Of a stretch of DNA of 64,000 bases, positions 11,196 through 22,158 are shown piece after piece; within the stretch, counting starts at the first letter, position 1; each line of letters starts with the position of its first letter. The translations under genes and the position numbers were made by a program. The stretch is from Halisarca cf. caerulea. Taxonomy: Eukaryota > Porifera > Demospongiae > Chondrillida > Halisarcidae. Location: the NCBI GenBank assembly GCA_963170055.1, contig CAUJGJ010000444.1:6799618-6863617 (forward strand), in the 5' to 3' direction. The notes under the pieces are model-generated. The model was not told the origin of the DNA and searched no databases. It saw nothing but the letters and a program-made list of their open reading frames with translations.

Positions 11196-11344
11196 AGCAT
11201 AGGAAGAGGGCTCATTTCAAGAACAAGGTCGCCCTAGCATTGTCTTCTTTCAGATACTATTCTCACACGGAAGGTCTTGCGCAGGTAACACACTGCCTTC
11301 ACTGTAGCGAGGGAGTTGACAATCAAGCACATCCTCAACCTGTG

Positions 11345-11706
11345 CAAGAAATGAGTGAGCTAAGGTCTTGTGGGACGTTCCCATCCCCACGGACACATCC
11401 CTCCATCCCCATGGACACATCCCCATGGACATTATAATTGACACCCAAATATGGACAGACAAGTGTACAAGAAAACTGCAGACAATCTGGGCATTACTAC
11501 CTTACTTGCACCATCCTACATTCCAAGCAAATTCCAGAGTGAGCTAAGGTCTTGTGGGATGTGCCCATCCCCGCGGACACATGGACAGTGAAAATTGCCA
11601 CCCGAATATGGACAGACAAGTGTACAAGAAGTCTCATGTAGCAACTGCAGACAATCTGGGCATTACTACCTTACTTGCACCATCCTACATTCCAAGCAAA
11701 TTCCAG
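11345..11706 (+). repeat. Tandem duplication of about 180 bp
   Basis: GAGTGAGCTAAGGTCTTGTG begins both units (about 11352 and 11538), and both end with CATCCTACATTCCAAGCAAA then TTCCAG. Both contain GCAGACAATCTGGGCATTAC. The unit lies immediately before the piggyBac fragment and may belong to its 5' region. Confidence 0.75.
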
Positions 11707-11709
11707 TGT

Positions 11710-12615
11710 TCAGATCCAGTTCACAGAATTAACAGGAAAGAGAAAATAGAATTAATGAAGATAGCAGTACTGACTAAAGCTAACTGCATTTCTTGAATAC
11801 ACAAGTCATGACCACAGTGGCAGTGGACCGAAGCCACAGTCCTCTTCAAGGGTAGGTCGACCATGAAGCAGTACATGCAGCAGAACATACAAAGAAAGGA
11901 TACAAGCTGTGGTTCCTGTGTGACTCCCACAATGGCCTACTGTACAAGGTTGCTGTTTACACAGTAGCAACAGCAAGTGTGGAGAGCAGCGAAGGTGAAC
12001 TAGGAGCAAGGGTTGTGAAGGCTTTGGTGGAGCCGCTCAAAGGGAAGGGCCATCACATATTATGACAACTACTTCTCTAGAGTTTCACTAGCCACAGAAC
12101 AGGCCTGCAAGCGTAACTAGGGGTAACTACACCATTGCCACCACCAGACCCAACAAACAAGGCTGGCCTGCTTCCTTGAAGGATATCAAGACCCTTCAAA
12201 ACGGAATGGCTCAGGGGGACACCAAGTCTGAGGTGGTTGGGGGAGGCACTGTTTAGTGCATCATTTGGAAGGACAAGAAAGGCATAGCTATCATCAACTG
12301 CATAATTAATCCCAAGGACCATTCTTCGATAAAACAAGGATGGCGTAAGAATCACAGCACCATGTCCACTAAGCTTGAAGCTGTACAATGGGTGGAGTGG
12401 ACCGCTTTAAAGCTAGGCGCAAGACCTATTCTGCAAGCAGGAAGTTGAAGAAGTGGTGGTCTCAGCTATAATACTACCTTAGGGACACTGCTATGGTCAA
12501 CTCGTATGTAGTCTACACAGAGGTAGCCAGGAAGCGACTCAACTTGAAGGAGTACATCCAGAAGGTGACATCATCCTTGATGTCTGCTGTAGTATCCATG
12601 TCGATATCTAAGATG
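11710..12615 (+). pseudogene. piggyBac-type transposase (DDE_Tnp_1_7), decayed
   Basis: Recognisable blocks run in family order across several frames: GRSTMKQYMQ (about 11850), KGYKLWFLCDSHNG (about 11897-11937), VVKALVEPLKGKGHH (about 12012), YYDNYFSRVSLATE (about 12058-12098, with the second catalytic Asp), IIWKDKKG (about 12260), and MGGVDRFKARRKTYSASRK (about 12388-12445, with the Asp of the MGGVD motif), then YYLRDTAMVNSYV. Stops and frameshifts between blocks make it inactive. Such transposases cut and paste at TTAA; I did not find its termini. Confidence 0.8.
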
Positions 12616-12664
12616 ATCAATGATCAACAATCAACTATTACCATAATTCAAATTACAGCTACAA

Positions 12665-12673
12665 CTTAGTAAA
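12665..12673 (+). repeat. Target site duplication, left (CTTAGTAAA)
   Basis: Nine bases directly outside the left inverted terminus are identical to 17467-17475 directly outside the right terminus. Nine bp is the usual duplication length for Mutator-like elements. Confidence 0.9.
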
Positions 12674-12752
12674 GGGCCAGTGGAAACGGCGGCGATGGCG
12701 GAAATGGCGGCAATGGCAATGGATCGAAGCACGTACAGAAAATGGCGTCGAC
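12674..12752 (+). repeat. MULE left terminal inverted repeat
   Basis: It begins GGGCCAGTGGAAACGGCGGC and ends AAAATGGCGTCGAC. It aligns with the reverse complement of 17377-17466. The right copy is about 11 bp longer because of extra GGCGGAAAC units. Confidence 0.9.
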
Positions 12753-12879
12753 AAAATCATGGTGATTCTATTCGCTAACTATTATGTTAACGCTTACTTT
12801 CGCATTTATCGTATTGCGATCGAATCACATTTTGAAAAGAAGGCAGTTTAAGGCCCCGAAATCGAAAAGCGATCACTCG

Positions 12880-12957
12880 GTAAGAACGTAAGGATAATCA
12901 TTCAATCATTCGGTAAGAACGTAAGGATTCAATCATTCGGTAAGAACGTATTCTAAG
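12880..12957 (+). repeat. Three short direct repeats in the MULE 5' region
   Basis: CGGTAAGAACGTAAGGAT or a close variant occurs three times at about 25-bp spacing, between the left terminus and the gene. Position suggests a transposase-binding or promoter role, but that is inference. Confidence 0.6.
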
Positions 12958-13133
12958 TATAGAATATCTCTGATTTCAGCATGATCGTCTGTAAAGCGGA
13001 ACTGACGTCGCGTACAGCTGCTGGTTCTTTCACCCTTTGTTCTGATCGGTTCCTTTGTTCTGATCCTTTGTTCTACTTGAAGCTGCATGTATTTGGCATA
13101 GAAGGTATACTTGCAGCCCAGAAATTGCTGTAG

Positions 13134-16100
13134 ATGTCGGACTCTGATGCTTTTGAGGATGATGGTGAACTGCCTAGAAAGAAATCAAGGTGACTTAAGA
13201 AAGTACAGTAATTTTAGAGTATATCTTGTACTTTTCATGTTTGTTTTCCATTTTTGCCATACTTCAGAACTGAAATTGATCTAACTTATGAGCATATGGA
13301 GCCGCTTGCACATAATCTTCATGGTACTACTATCTGCTTGTATTCTGAGAGCAGCAATTCCTCAGATGGGCAGAGCCTGCTCACACCTGAAAGAGAAAAT
13401 AGGTAAGATGAGGATGCAAGCACTGTCAGAGGAGTGATCAAAATTGGTTGCCTTCAGTCATGGTATGACTCTCTCTGCCTTTGTAGCCCACTACTTTTTG
13501 ACAGTGACAAGGATTCTGATGGTCATGAACTTGTTGACTTGACTGAATGTGATTCACCAATCAAGTCTGTGGCAAATCTGAAGGCCAGCATTCATCCAAA
13601 GTATGTTGACATCTCAAAACACTGATGACAAGATATATATTATGACATATGTAGCATGTCCGTAATTTTAAATTCTTTATACATAGGGCTTTGAAGAGAA
13701 ATATGCATGTTACTGAATCAGATGATATAATCAGCTACTGGAATGATGATAGTTCACTTCCCATCCATTCTACACCAAAAGAGCGCATTAGCACCGAGTA
13801 TGCTGCAAGTATCATACTAGATGGTGACTTATCGTCAGAACAGGTGTGTTCAAAGCAGCCCACATGTGTTGACAAAAACTGTCTTTTCGTGGTGGATCTT
13901 AGTGCACTGAAGAATCCAAAAGACCTGGCCTGTGACGACATGGGATCATGGCGTTTAAATAAAACGTATCGAAGCACATTCTCCATAAGGAAAGGAGAAA
14001 TTGTTTTTTCAAAACAGCATTCCAGTAGGAGCACAACCTACACTTTGATCCGACGGTATTACTACAACAAATCTTCTCCAGATGTCAACAAAACGATGTG
14101 CACTGTGCTAGGTAAATTTTGTGTTTGTCCTTGGATTGAGAGCATGCATGCATGATATTGGTGTCATTAAATTCACTAATAATTATTAGATTACATGTAC
14201 TGTGACAATCTAATTTTCATAATAAATATTATTATTATACTTAATTTACATACTGCATGCATATTATCTCATATTGTGTATTAATTTCTATTGATCAGAT
14301 TCCAAGCAAAACCTGATGAGTCGTGCTGTTGTCCAATACCATTTTTCTGAAGACGAGCATCCTATATCTGTGAGACCACACGGGAACTCTAAGAAGGGTA
14401 CTGGGTTCATTCGGACTATGCCTAGTACACTGGACATCCTAGACACTGTAGCTGAGAAACAGACACCAAAGGGTGCTGTACACAGTGTTTCATCACAACT
14501 TGGCGGTATCATCAATTCTCAATCAGCTGGAACCTTGCCAAGAAATCGTCAGCAGGTAAAAGACCGACGCAGAAAAGGGATGAATACCACTGCTAATAAT
14601 GATCCTTTACTTGCAGCCATGTTCATGTGCAAGGAAACAATGCCTGGATTTGTACGCAAGGTGATGGGAGCACCAGACTACATGGTTGTAATATGTGATG
14701 ACCGCACACTGAATAACCTTGTACGCTTTTGTGCAAATCCACACAGCCCGCAGATCTTATCGGTAGATCCTACTTTTAGCCTGGGAAAATTTGATGTAAC
14801 GGTAACCACATATAAGCACCCCTTGGTGGCTACCAGTTCCACTAGCAATCCAACCATGTTGGGACCAGTCTTGATACATCAGCGAAAAAAGTTCCAGAAT
14901 TATCAGTTTTTTGCTAGCAGCCTTCTAGGCATGAGACCATCATTGAAAGATCTGCATGCTTTTGGAACTGATGGTGAAACAGCCTTAGTTGATGCCTTCT
15001 GCTCAGTGTTCCCAAATGCACTTCACCTTCGGTGCTTCTTGCACTTTAAGGATAACATGAAAAATAAACTGGAACATCAGATGCACTTTCCTCAAGATAT
15101 ATCCAAAGACTTCATTGCTGATGTGTTAGGAAGCGTTTTTGGGCGAGAGAAAGGTTTAGTGGATGCAGAGGATGAAGCAATGTTTGATGTACAGCTTCAT
15201 ACAATGAAAGAACACTGGGATCATAAAGAGCAAGCATTAACTAATTCCACCCCAACCTTTCATGGCTGGTTTGTCAAGAATTGTGCTGAAACTATCAGAA
15301 CTGCAATGCTGGCCCCTATCCGAATTGCAGCTGGACTTGGATCACCCCCCAGTCCCTACTACACGAACAGTGTGGAATCCATGAACAGCCTTTTGAAAAG
15401 GGAAATGGGCAACAAAAAGTTGGATCTCTGTCAGTTTATTGAGCAGCTTCAGCGTGTTGTAGATGCCCAGTATTCTGAAGTGGATCGTGCTCTGGCTGGT
15501 TTGGGAGAGTACTCGGTGTGTGAGAACCTATCAGAATTCCACTTCACTGCATCAGAATGGTGCCACATGAATACTGAGCAGAGGAAAAGGACTTTGAGCC
15601 GATTCGTCAATTACACCCCAAAACAGCAAGAGATTCCAATCACCAGTGAGAATAGTGATGAAGAAGCCAACCCCTTGAGCGTTTTACAAATCCCAGGTTA
15701 TGTTGCTTCCACCATTTGGAGGCAACAGAAAAGCTTACAAGGTCACAACAACATTACTGCTGCTCCTGGTTCCTCTACCACATGTGCCTGGATGGTTGCT
15801 AGCCTTAGTGGGTCAAGGCCACACTATGTGAAGCTCGAGAGAGGTCGCTACATGTGTGACAAGGATTGTACATTCTTTCAATCCACAAAAATCTGTGCCC
15901 ATATTATTGCCATAGTTAATATGGAAGGCAAGCTGGAGGAATTCCTCAGCACACACACTAAGCAGTGTTCAATTGTCAATGCCACAACACTTGCTGAAAG
16001 TGGGCTACCTCACTCTGCTATTGGCAAGAAACCATCAAAACGAAAAGGAATGTCAAAGAAAACTAGTGCAAAAGCGAGAAAAATTTCTGCAGCAACCACT

Positions 16101-17078
16101 GCACGAACTTTACGGAAGACTTTAACAACTGCCTTGAGACATAACGATTCAGAGGTATCATATGTGCAGGTTCAACCGTCCACACCACACCTATCCTCAC
16201 AACCTGGCACATTGCAAGTTTCACCATCACAACCTGGCACATTGCAAGTCTCGCCATCACAACCTGGCACATCGCAAGTCACACAATCACAGCCTGGTCC
16301 ACTACAAGTTCCTCTGTCACAGCCAGGTCCATCCCAGCCTGGCACATCACAAGTTCCCCCATCACAACCTGGCCCATTGCAAGTTCCACCATCACAGCCT
16401 CGTCCATCACTAGTTCTTCTGTCACAACCAGGTCCATTACTAGATGCACCATCACAACCTGGTCCATCGCAAGTTCCACCATCACAGACTGGTCCATCAC
16501 AAATTCTGTCGTTGCCAGGCCCATTAATTTCACCATCACAGTCTCGGTCACCCCAACCTTCTCAACCTCTCTCACCACTAGCTCAGTTGCAGCCTGACCA
16601 TGCCACTCCGTGGAGTACACATCCAGCATGGCAAGCAGCTAGTCCACAATTGCAAGTTCCACTACAGGATCAATCAATGTCATGGCCTACATACTCTATG
16701 ACCCCCTGTGTCAGACATCAATGTATGCCATCAGTAACAGTGGGATGCGCACCATTTAATTTGGTTTTCATCAAGGGAAACATCGCAATCTGCAGTGGGT
16801 GTAGGCAAAGGTTTCTAAAAAAAGTTAATGGTGCTGTCGCGGATCCCCCAGATGATATTGTCATCCAGCATATGGAGGAAAGATCCTTTAAAAGCCCCAC
16901 AACAGGGCTACCAACAAGCAAGCGTGGTAATGCTTATTACCATGTTAATCTGCCCTGTCTCCGGACTAATTGGCCCCACTTTGTTGGACAGCACATCAAC
17001 ATTGACCCAATGGTCAAATCCCAGCTTAGGATGGAACACAAGACCATGCTACTTAATTGCTTGGGTATCCACATTTAG
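13134..17078 (+). CDS. MULE transposase with SWIM zinc finger, five exons
   Basis: The proposed exons are 13134-13189, 13268-13402, 13487-13600, 13687-14111 and 14299-17078. All introns are GT-AG, the phases agree at every junction, and the joined length (3510 nt) gives 1169 residues and a stop. The start is the ATG of MSDSDAFEDDGELP. The catalytic triad is D400 in SVDPTFSLGKFD, D468 in AFGTDGETALVDAF and E603 in TNSVESMNSLL, with the CxxH-type LRCFLHFKDNM after the second Asp. A SWIM-type finger, CDKDCTFFQSTKICAH, follows near residue 760. A basic segment (KKPSKRKGMSKKTSAKARK) may be a nuclear signal. Then come about fourteen SQPGPxQVPP-like repeats and a C-terminal block with CSGCRQRF that I do not recognise. 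Its role would be cut-and-paste transposition of this element, in the nucleus. Confidence 0.85.
16195..16560 (+). repeat. Proline-rich coding minisatellite in the MULE gene
   Basis: About 30-bp units starting TCACAACCTGG or TCACAGCC encode SQPGxxQVxP repeats. The frame is kept through the whole tract. Repeat number is likely to vary between alleles. Confidence 0.85.
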
Positions 17079-17376
17079 TTTACCCTTATGCTAGTGTGCT
17101 CATTGACTTTATATTATTATTCACTTTTATATTCTCATGTAATTTAGGATGGTCTTACAATTAATGCCTCCTGGTAAAATCCCGTGCATTCGCATCTATA
17201 GAGTGCTGAGCCGCCTGACTTTTGGAACTAGGAACCTATTCGGTATCACAAACGATCGCTTTTGTGATTTAGAGACCTAAAGCTATCCATTTCTTCCAGC
17301 TAAGATGAAGACAAAAGTAAACGTTCGTTAAAGGACACGATATGAAGTCTATTTACCACCAAACTTTCGGACAATT

Positions 17377-17466
17377 GTCGACGCCATTTTCCGCACGTGC
17401 TGCCATTGTTTCCGCCGTTTCCGCCATCGCCGCCGTTTCCGCCATTGCCGCCGTTTCCACTGGCCC
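17377..17466 (-). repeat. MULE right terminal inverted repeat
   Basis: Read on the minus strand it begins GGGCCAGTGGAAACGGCGGC, like the left end, and its inner border is GTCGAC. The outer side abuts the second CTTAGTAAA. Confidence 0.9.
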
Positions 17467-17475
17467 CTTAGTAAA
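17467..17475 (+). repeat. Target site duplication, right (CTTAGTAAA)
   Basis: Identical to 12665-12673. Confidence 0.9.
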
Positions 17476-18448
17476 CACTCATAACCATTCTACTAGATCT
17501 AACAACTGAACTTGTACTCAAAACACACATAATTAAATGAGGGGGTTACACATGATAACCAACAACGTTGAAATGGGACACGTAACACCATCGACTCTCA
17601 CACTAGGTTCCACCAGCAGCCAGATTTGTTTGTGACACTTTCTTGCCAAGCAGGACAAGAGACGTCATTGTGTTGTGTGCCACACCACAATGGGAAAACT
17701 GTCTTTTGCTGCTCTGACTGCACTCCATCATCACCCATTAGCTTATGCCTTATCCCTTCAAATTTTATCACACCAGGAGCTAAGTCAAACTAAACCTCAA
17801 CACGACTAAACAATAGGATAGTCTAGAACTATCACACATGGACAAGGCAGCCTGTATACATATGATACAAGAAATAATGAGTTGACATTTGACTACTAAC
17901 TTACACCCCTAACTGACACCGAAGGAAAGCTGTAAGTACTTAAAAACAGATCCCAAGATATGTTCTGTAAAATTCTGGAGGACACATGATAAAATTACAT
18001 ACCTGTCAGGGTTCTTGCGAGTCCCCTCGAGGTGAGATCTAGTTTGAAGTGTCCAAAAACCTTGGAGTTTGTCGACAACTGTACAAATTTGAATAGCGAT
18101 TACCTGTACCGTTTGGAAGATATAGGTCTTTTTATATGGACGTTTGTATCATTGGGTCATCAAGAAAACTCATCCTAAAAGGTGTTGTTAGGGAAAACTG
18201 ACCGATACTCCGTGTATTGCTGTACTTGAACATTTTTGTGTTTTTTGTTACACAAATTGTATAAACTTATATATTATGGTTATCAAAACTGACTTTAGCA
18301 ACAGCGCCCGTATTCTCGTTTCAAGAAGATAGTCGACAAGTGACTCACCTTGTTTAATTCACTTGTTTCACCTTTTGCAGGACAATCTAGTAGTATCTGA
18401 AACTTGGCAGATACACAGTTTAGAAACTTTTTGACCAACATATGTAAA
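17476..18448. other. No gene recognised
   Basis: Unique-looking sequence without coding signal. It is the host or older-element DNA into which the MULE (left) and a hairpin element (right) inserted. Confidence 0.4.
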
Positions 18449-18740
18449 CAAGCGATTCGAGTTTAAAAAACTCGTGGGCCGCCCACGGCCCTGGAAACTC
18501 GAATCGCTTGGAAATCGTCTTCGAAGAACTCTTCTGGTCGAAAAGACTCTTCGCTGATAAAATCAGAAGCGAACGAATGAATTTTACCGAAATATAGCCG
18601 AAAGATTACGTACCGACTTCGCGTCCGCCATGTTGTTGACATATATATATATATATATATATAGACATCATTCCAGACGTTCCAGACACTTCCGGTGAAA
18701 GTAAAAACAATATAGGGCCGCCTTCTGGCGGCCCAAAAAA
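18449..18740 (+). mobile_element. Hairpin-ended element, family A, copy 2
   Basis: The 5' foldback is 18449-18510 (CAAGCGATTCGAG...CTCGAATCGCTTG, enclosing GGGCCGCC-CACGGCCC). The 3' hairpin is 18715-18734 with stems GGGCCGCC and GGCGGCCC around loop TTCT, then six A. A stretch of about 23 bp after the foldback (GTTATTGACTAAAATAATAC in other copies) is missing. The internal TA run is 18641-18662. No coding capacity. Confidence 0.9.
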
Positions 18741-19059
18741 TCTCACATTTGCCGCGTTTCAAGGGAATTGTTATTTTGCCCTATATCTACAGTTTACATA
18801 TTTCACAACATGTCGGGTTTAAGCAAATCCAGTCACATGTACCTGTCCACTGCATCAGCCATGACAGTACAGCAACTGATCTCCATCTCATTACCAAGCA
18901 GCACAATCACCGCAGTACCCCACTCCATGTCACCACTGCAGCCCACTCTATGTCACCACTGCAGCCCACTTTATGTCCACCTTTCACCATTATCACTATC
19001 CACGCCACTAGCATACATTCCCACCACTACCACCACATATGGCCATACATGGTATACCT

Positions 19060-19540
19060 GAGAATCCCAAAGGCACTAAACCGACACCACCGATTTACCA
19101 ATGACCTGTCTAAATGCTACAAAATCTTCAAATCAATCAATAACAAAATAGGTGAAGATGCTGTACGTGATTGTGTACACCTTGGAAAATACTCAGTGGA
19201 GAGAAACAAACCAATTGTAGTAAAATTTACCCATGCTCTAGATGCAACCAAATCCTTGCCAAACAAAAAAATCTCAGCAGACTGGCACCCAGGTATATCC
19301 ATCAAACCACAACTCACACCCTTCCAACGTAAAGTCGAACCCATACTCCTTAAGGATCGCAGGTCTCTGATTTAATCTGGAGTACCTGCTACATCTATCT
19401 GCTTCAGTATTAATTCCAAACAACTATATATCGACAACCAAATAAACGGAGAAGCTGCCAACGGAACCTTCATCAAAATCCAGGACCTTGCATCAGACTC
19501 GGATTCTGTGATGTATCACAGCATTCAGAAATATCTTCCC
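19060..19540 (+). pseudogene. CR1/L2-like retrotransposon ORF1, C-terminal part
   Basis: The frame at 18749-19375 contains FTNDLSKCYKIFKSINNKIG, then VHLGKYSVERNKPIVVKF and QLTPFQRKVEPILLKDRRSL, which looks like the nucleic-acid-binding C-terminal domain of non-LTR ORF1 proteins (RNA chaperone). After the stop, LYIDNQINGEA (about 19418) continues the same domain. It is followed within about 100 bp by the reverse transcriptase, with no endonuclease domain between them, so an internal deletion has joined ORF1 to RT. Residues before 19060 are not recognisable. Confidence 0.55.
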
Positions 19541-20200
19541 AACTAAATCAACTTATGAATCTAGTCTCATTGCTAATAAAAGCATGAAAAGTATCTACTC
19601 CTATTTGCATCGCATATCCTCAACCAATTCTGTTCCATTAAATGCATACATCACTGATTCTACTCATCCCACTTGCAACAATCTTGAAACAGCTGAAAGC
19701 TTTAACTCGTTCTTTCACTCAACCTTTACTGTTTCTCATTATGAATCACCTGCACTTGATCAGTTACCCTCACCAAACCAACAACTTCACTCCATCTCCA
19801 TAGATTCTACCGACGTATCCACTGCTATCACATCACTGTACATTTCTAAAGCCTACGGATGTGATGATATCACCCTCATTTAATAAGTCTTTGTGCACAT
19901 CACCTCGTACCTTCTCTCATGGATCTATTCAACATGAGCTTACAAACTGCCTCAGTTCCTCAACAGTGGAAGGTTCACAAAACTATTCCAATTTATAAGA
20001 AAGGCAGCTGTTCCATTGTGTCTAACTACAGACCAATTTCAATTATGTTGTATATCAAGGGTGCTTGAATCCATCATGTACCACAGAATTATCAATTTTA
20101 TTCGACCTTTACTATCATCGCACCAGTTTGGATTTCTATCAAATTATCATGTCTACTGAACTAATTGATGTCTTATTCTGAAATATTTCAATCTCTTGAC
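19541..20200 (+). pseudogene. CR1/L2-like reverse transcriptase, first half
   Basis: The order is SMKSIYSYLHRISST, AESFNSFFHSTFTVS, then DVSTAITSLYISKAYGCDDI (19584-19883). After a stop the piece SLQTASVPQQWKVHKTIPIY then KKG and SNYRPISIM (about 19930-20045) follows, and lastly LLSSHQFGFLSN (about 20110-20145). These are RT motifs 0 to 2 of the CR1/L2 group. The protein then stops matching; the next RT motif is found only at 23385, so 20200-23384 is inserted DNA. At least two frameshifts or stops are present. Confidence 0.75.
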
Positions 20201-20329
20201 AACTAAAGATGCATAAAGAAAGAGATTCTACGAAGGTAGCGGTTCTTTCGTTGTGTCTTCTGAAACGTGTTCCTTTGCTTATCCGTTCTAATGTCTGACA
20301 AACCTGGTCCAAGTGTTGTGCCTTCACTC

Positions 20330-20570
20330 TAGAGTGGTGTTGTGTATTTTTTCCTGGGATGCTTTGAAATGTGGCTCCCTTTATTATAGTGGTTCTTTTC
20401 ACTGGGTTGCAGTTGTTACTCCCACTTTACAGTGTTGTTTTTTTCTTTGGCTCCCTTTTTTTTACCATCGATTTATCCACTGGGTTACAGTTGTTATTCC
20501 CACTCCCAAGTGGTGTTGTTTGTTACTGGGATGCCTACAGTTGGGCTCCCTATATATTACACCGATTTTC
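20330..20570 (+). repeat. Tandem repeats in the DIRS-type 5' region
   Basis: Three imperfect units of about 90 bp share CACTGGGTTRCAGTTGTTAY, TCCCACT and GGGATGC-like phrases with GGCTCCCT. They lie between the CR1/L2 interruption point and the DIRS-type gag, so they are probably part of its 5' non-coding region. Confidence 0.55.
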
Positions 20571-20829
20571 CGTAATTGTGTTACATAGTGGTTAGGTTTC
20601 TAATATATTGGGAAGGTGTTGGGAGACCTCTGTGCAGTTCCCACATTTTTTCTGTGTGTTACGCAGTCAGGTGTGGTTCTATACCCTATTGTTTTCCACA
20701 TTGTTGTTATCTTTTTATTTGCCGTGTGCATGGGCTTTGTTCTTCTGTGCTTCAGTTGGTTCATTTGCCGTTTGAATTTGATTTGCTCTTTCATCAGACA
20801 CTCAAGCATCTCCAGCAGGTACGGGTGAG

Positions 20830-21608
20830 GATGGCACGTTGTCTGGCCAAGATGGGGGCACCAATGATGGGCAAGCGGTTCTCCCCGCTACCCCCCGACC
20901 CCTACTTCATCGAACAATTTGGGTTTTGTACCGGGGGCAGGTCTGCCTGCCATTCCAGCATCCCTCATGGCCCGTATTAAAAAGGGAGAGTTTGTGGAGT
21001 TGGGGGAATTGCTTCCTGACGCCATTGGTGAGGCTTTTCTGTTGCAACAGAGTGGAAAGAATTCACGGAAACCCCCAATGGTCAACAAACTGGTGGACTG
21101 GCTGCTAGCCTTTTCTTGCTATGCATCAGTGTTGGTGGATGCAGAGGGGCATTTGGCTCCTCAAATGTTGTTGTATCAAGCCTCTGTTGTTCGTTTAGCT
21201 CTGGATTATCCCGGTAAGGCATGGTTGGCATACAATCGTGCTTTCAGACAAAAGATGGCAGCCTCTAAGAGCTCAATCTGGGGAACAATGGATCACGATT
21301 TGTGGGCCATGGCTATTGGGCCCCAAAGCTCCTTGTTGATTCAGAGGTCTTTGCCCAAGTCTAGTGCGTCCAGGAGGTACTTTCTGTCCTGCGACGCATT
21401 TAATTGGCGTCGGTGTGATCGGCCGTACTGTATGTACCCTCATGTGTGTTCTTCATGTGGTCGTCCAGGGCATAAGGCGCCCTCATGCTCACTATCTTCT
21501 ACACCACTGCCATATGGAGGGCAAGGCAGTCATCCACCATGTGGGGGTCCACCACCACCTGTGGCTCCAGTACCCGGTCAGGGTCCACCTCCTCTATGTC
21601 GTTGGTGA
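20830..21608 (+). pseudogene. DIRS-type retrotransposon gag-like protein
   Basis: The frame at 20919-21608 contains IPASLMARIKKGEFVELGEL, then SCYASVLVDAEGHLAPQMLL, then YNRAFRQKMAASKSSIWGTM. A C-terminal zinc cluster follows: FNWRRCDRPYCMYPHVCSSC and then GRPGHKAPSC. This layout, especially the C-rich YPHVCSSCGRPGHKAPSC ending, is what I know from the ORF upstream of the RT in DIRS-like tyrosine-recombinase elements. The N-terminal part (SGQDGGTNDGQAVLPATPRP) is in another frame from 20840, so a frameshift sits near 20910. Its expected role is binding the element RNA. Confidence 0.65.
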
Positions 21609-22158
21609 TTTCAGGCTGTATAAGGGGGAGATCATTCAGCTGAGAATTTGTGTATTGTACTCTAGATCTATAGATATGGCCCCCCTTTTCATGACTCACT
21701 ACATGTTTATTATGTCGGTTATTGTAAGGACACTTTATTCCCTTGAGCTGGCTCATGATCACTTATCATGTGTTTTACGGTTATCATGGATATGACCATG
21801 TTCTTGATATTATGTCTATGTATGGTTCATCTGTGTATAATTTCATATATTATAATTATATTAAGTATCTGATTTGTTATTTGCATGATTGGACTTTGTT
21901 GATAGGAGTAAATATAAATTTTTTTGGTAAAGGTAGTGCAGTGTATTGGCAGGGGTATTTGTTCAGTTGCAGTGGTGGAATGTATGGTGTGTGGTTTAGG
22001 CATGTAGCATGTTAAGGTCCCAGTGGTTGCCTTTTTGTCAGTCCTACGGTGGGACATGTATGAGCTGAGTCAAGTTCTTTTCTTGAGTTGGTGGTTTGAG
22101 TCTGATTCCAGTATGCTTTTACAATGGTTCTTATTTTTAGTGGTATATAAGCCAGAAA
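21609..22158. other. Non-coding spacer between DIRS-type gag and RT
   Basis: T-rich sequence with no conserved frame. It may contain the displaced 5' part of the RT ORF, but no homology is visible. Confidence 0.4.

Larger units (their letters stand above)
12674..17466 (+). mobile_element. Complete Mutator-like (MULE) DNA transposon
   Basis: The element is 4793 bp with long imperfect inverted termini, a perfect 9-bp target duplication (CTTAGTAAA) on both flanks, and one spliced transposase gene in between. The termini start GGGCCAGTGGAAACGGCGGC on each outward side and contain GGCGGAAA and GGCGGCAATGG repeats, ending inward at AATGGCGTCGAC. Everything expected of an autonomous element is present: ends, duplication, DDE residues, SWIM finger and an uninterrupted spliced frame. 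Transcription and activity cannot be judged from sequence. Confidence 0.9.

Noticed and set aside
16063..16629. Minus-strand frames over the MULE proline repeats
   Set aside because: They are shadows of the coding minisatellite of the transposase.
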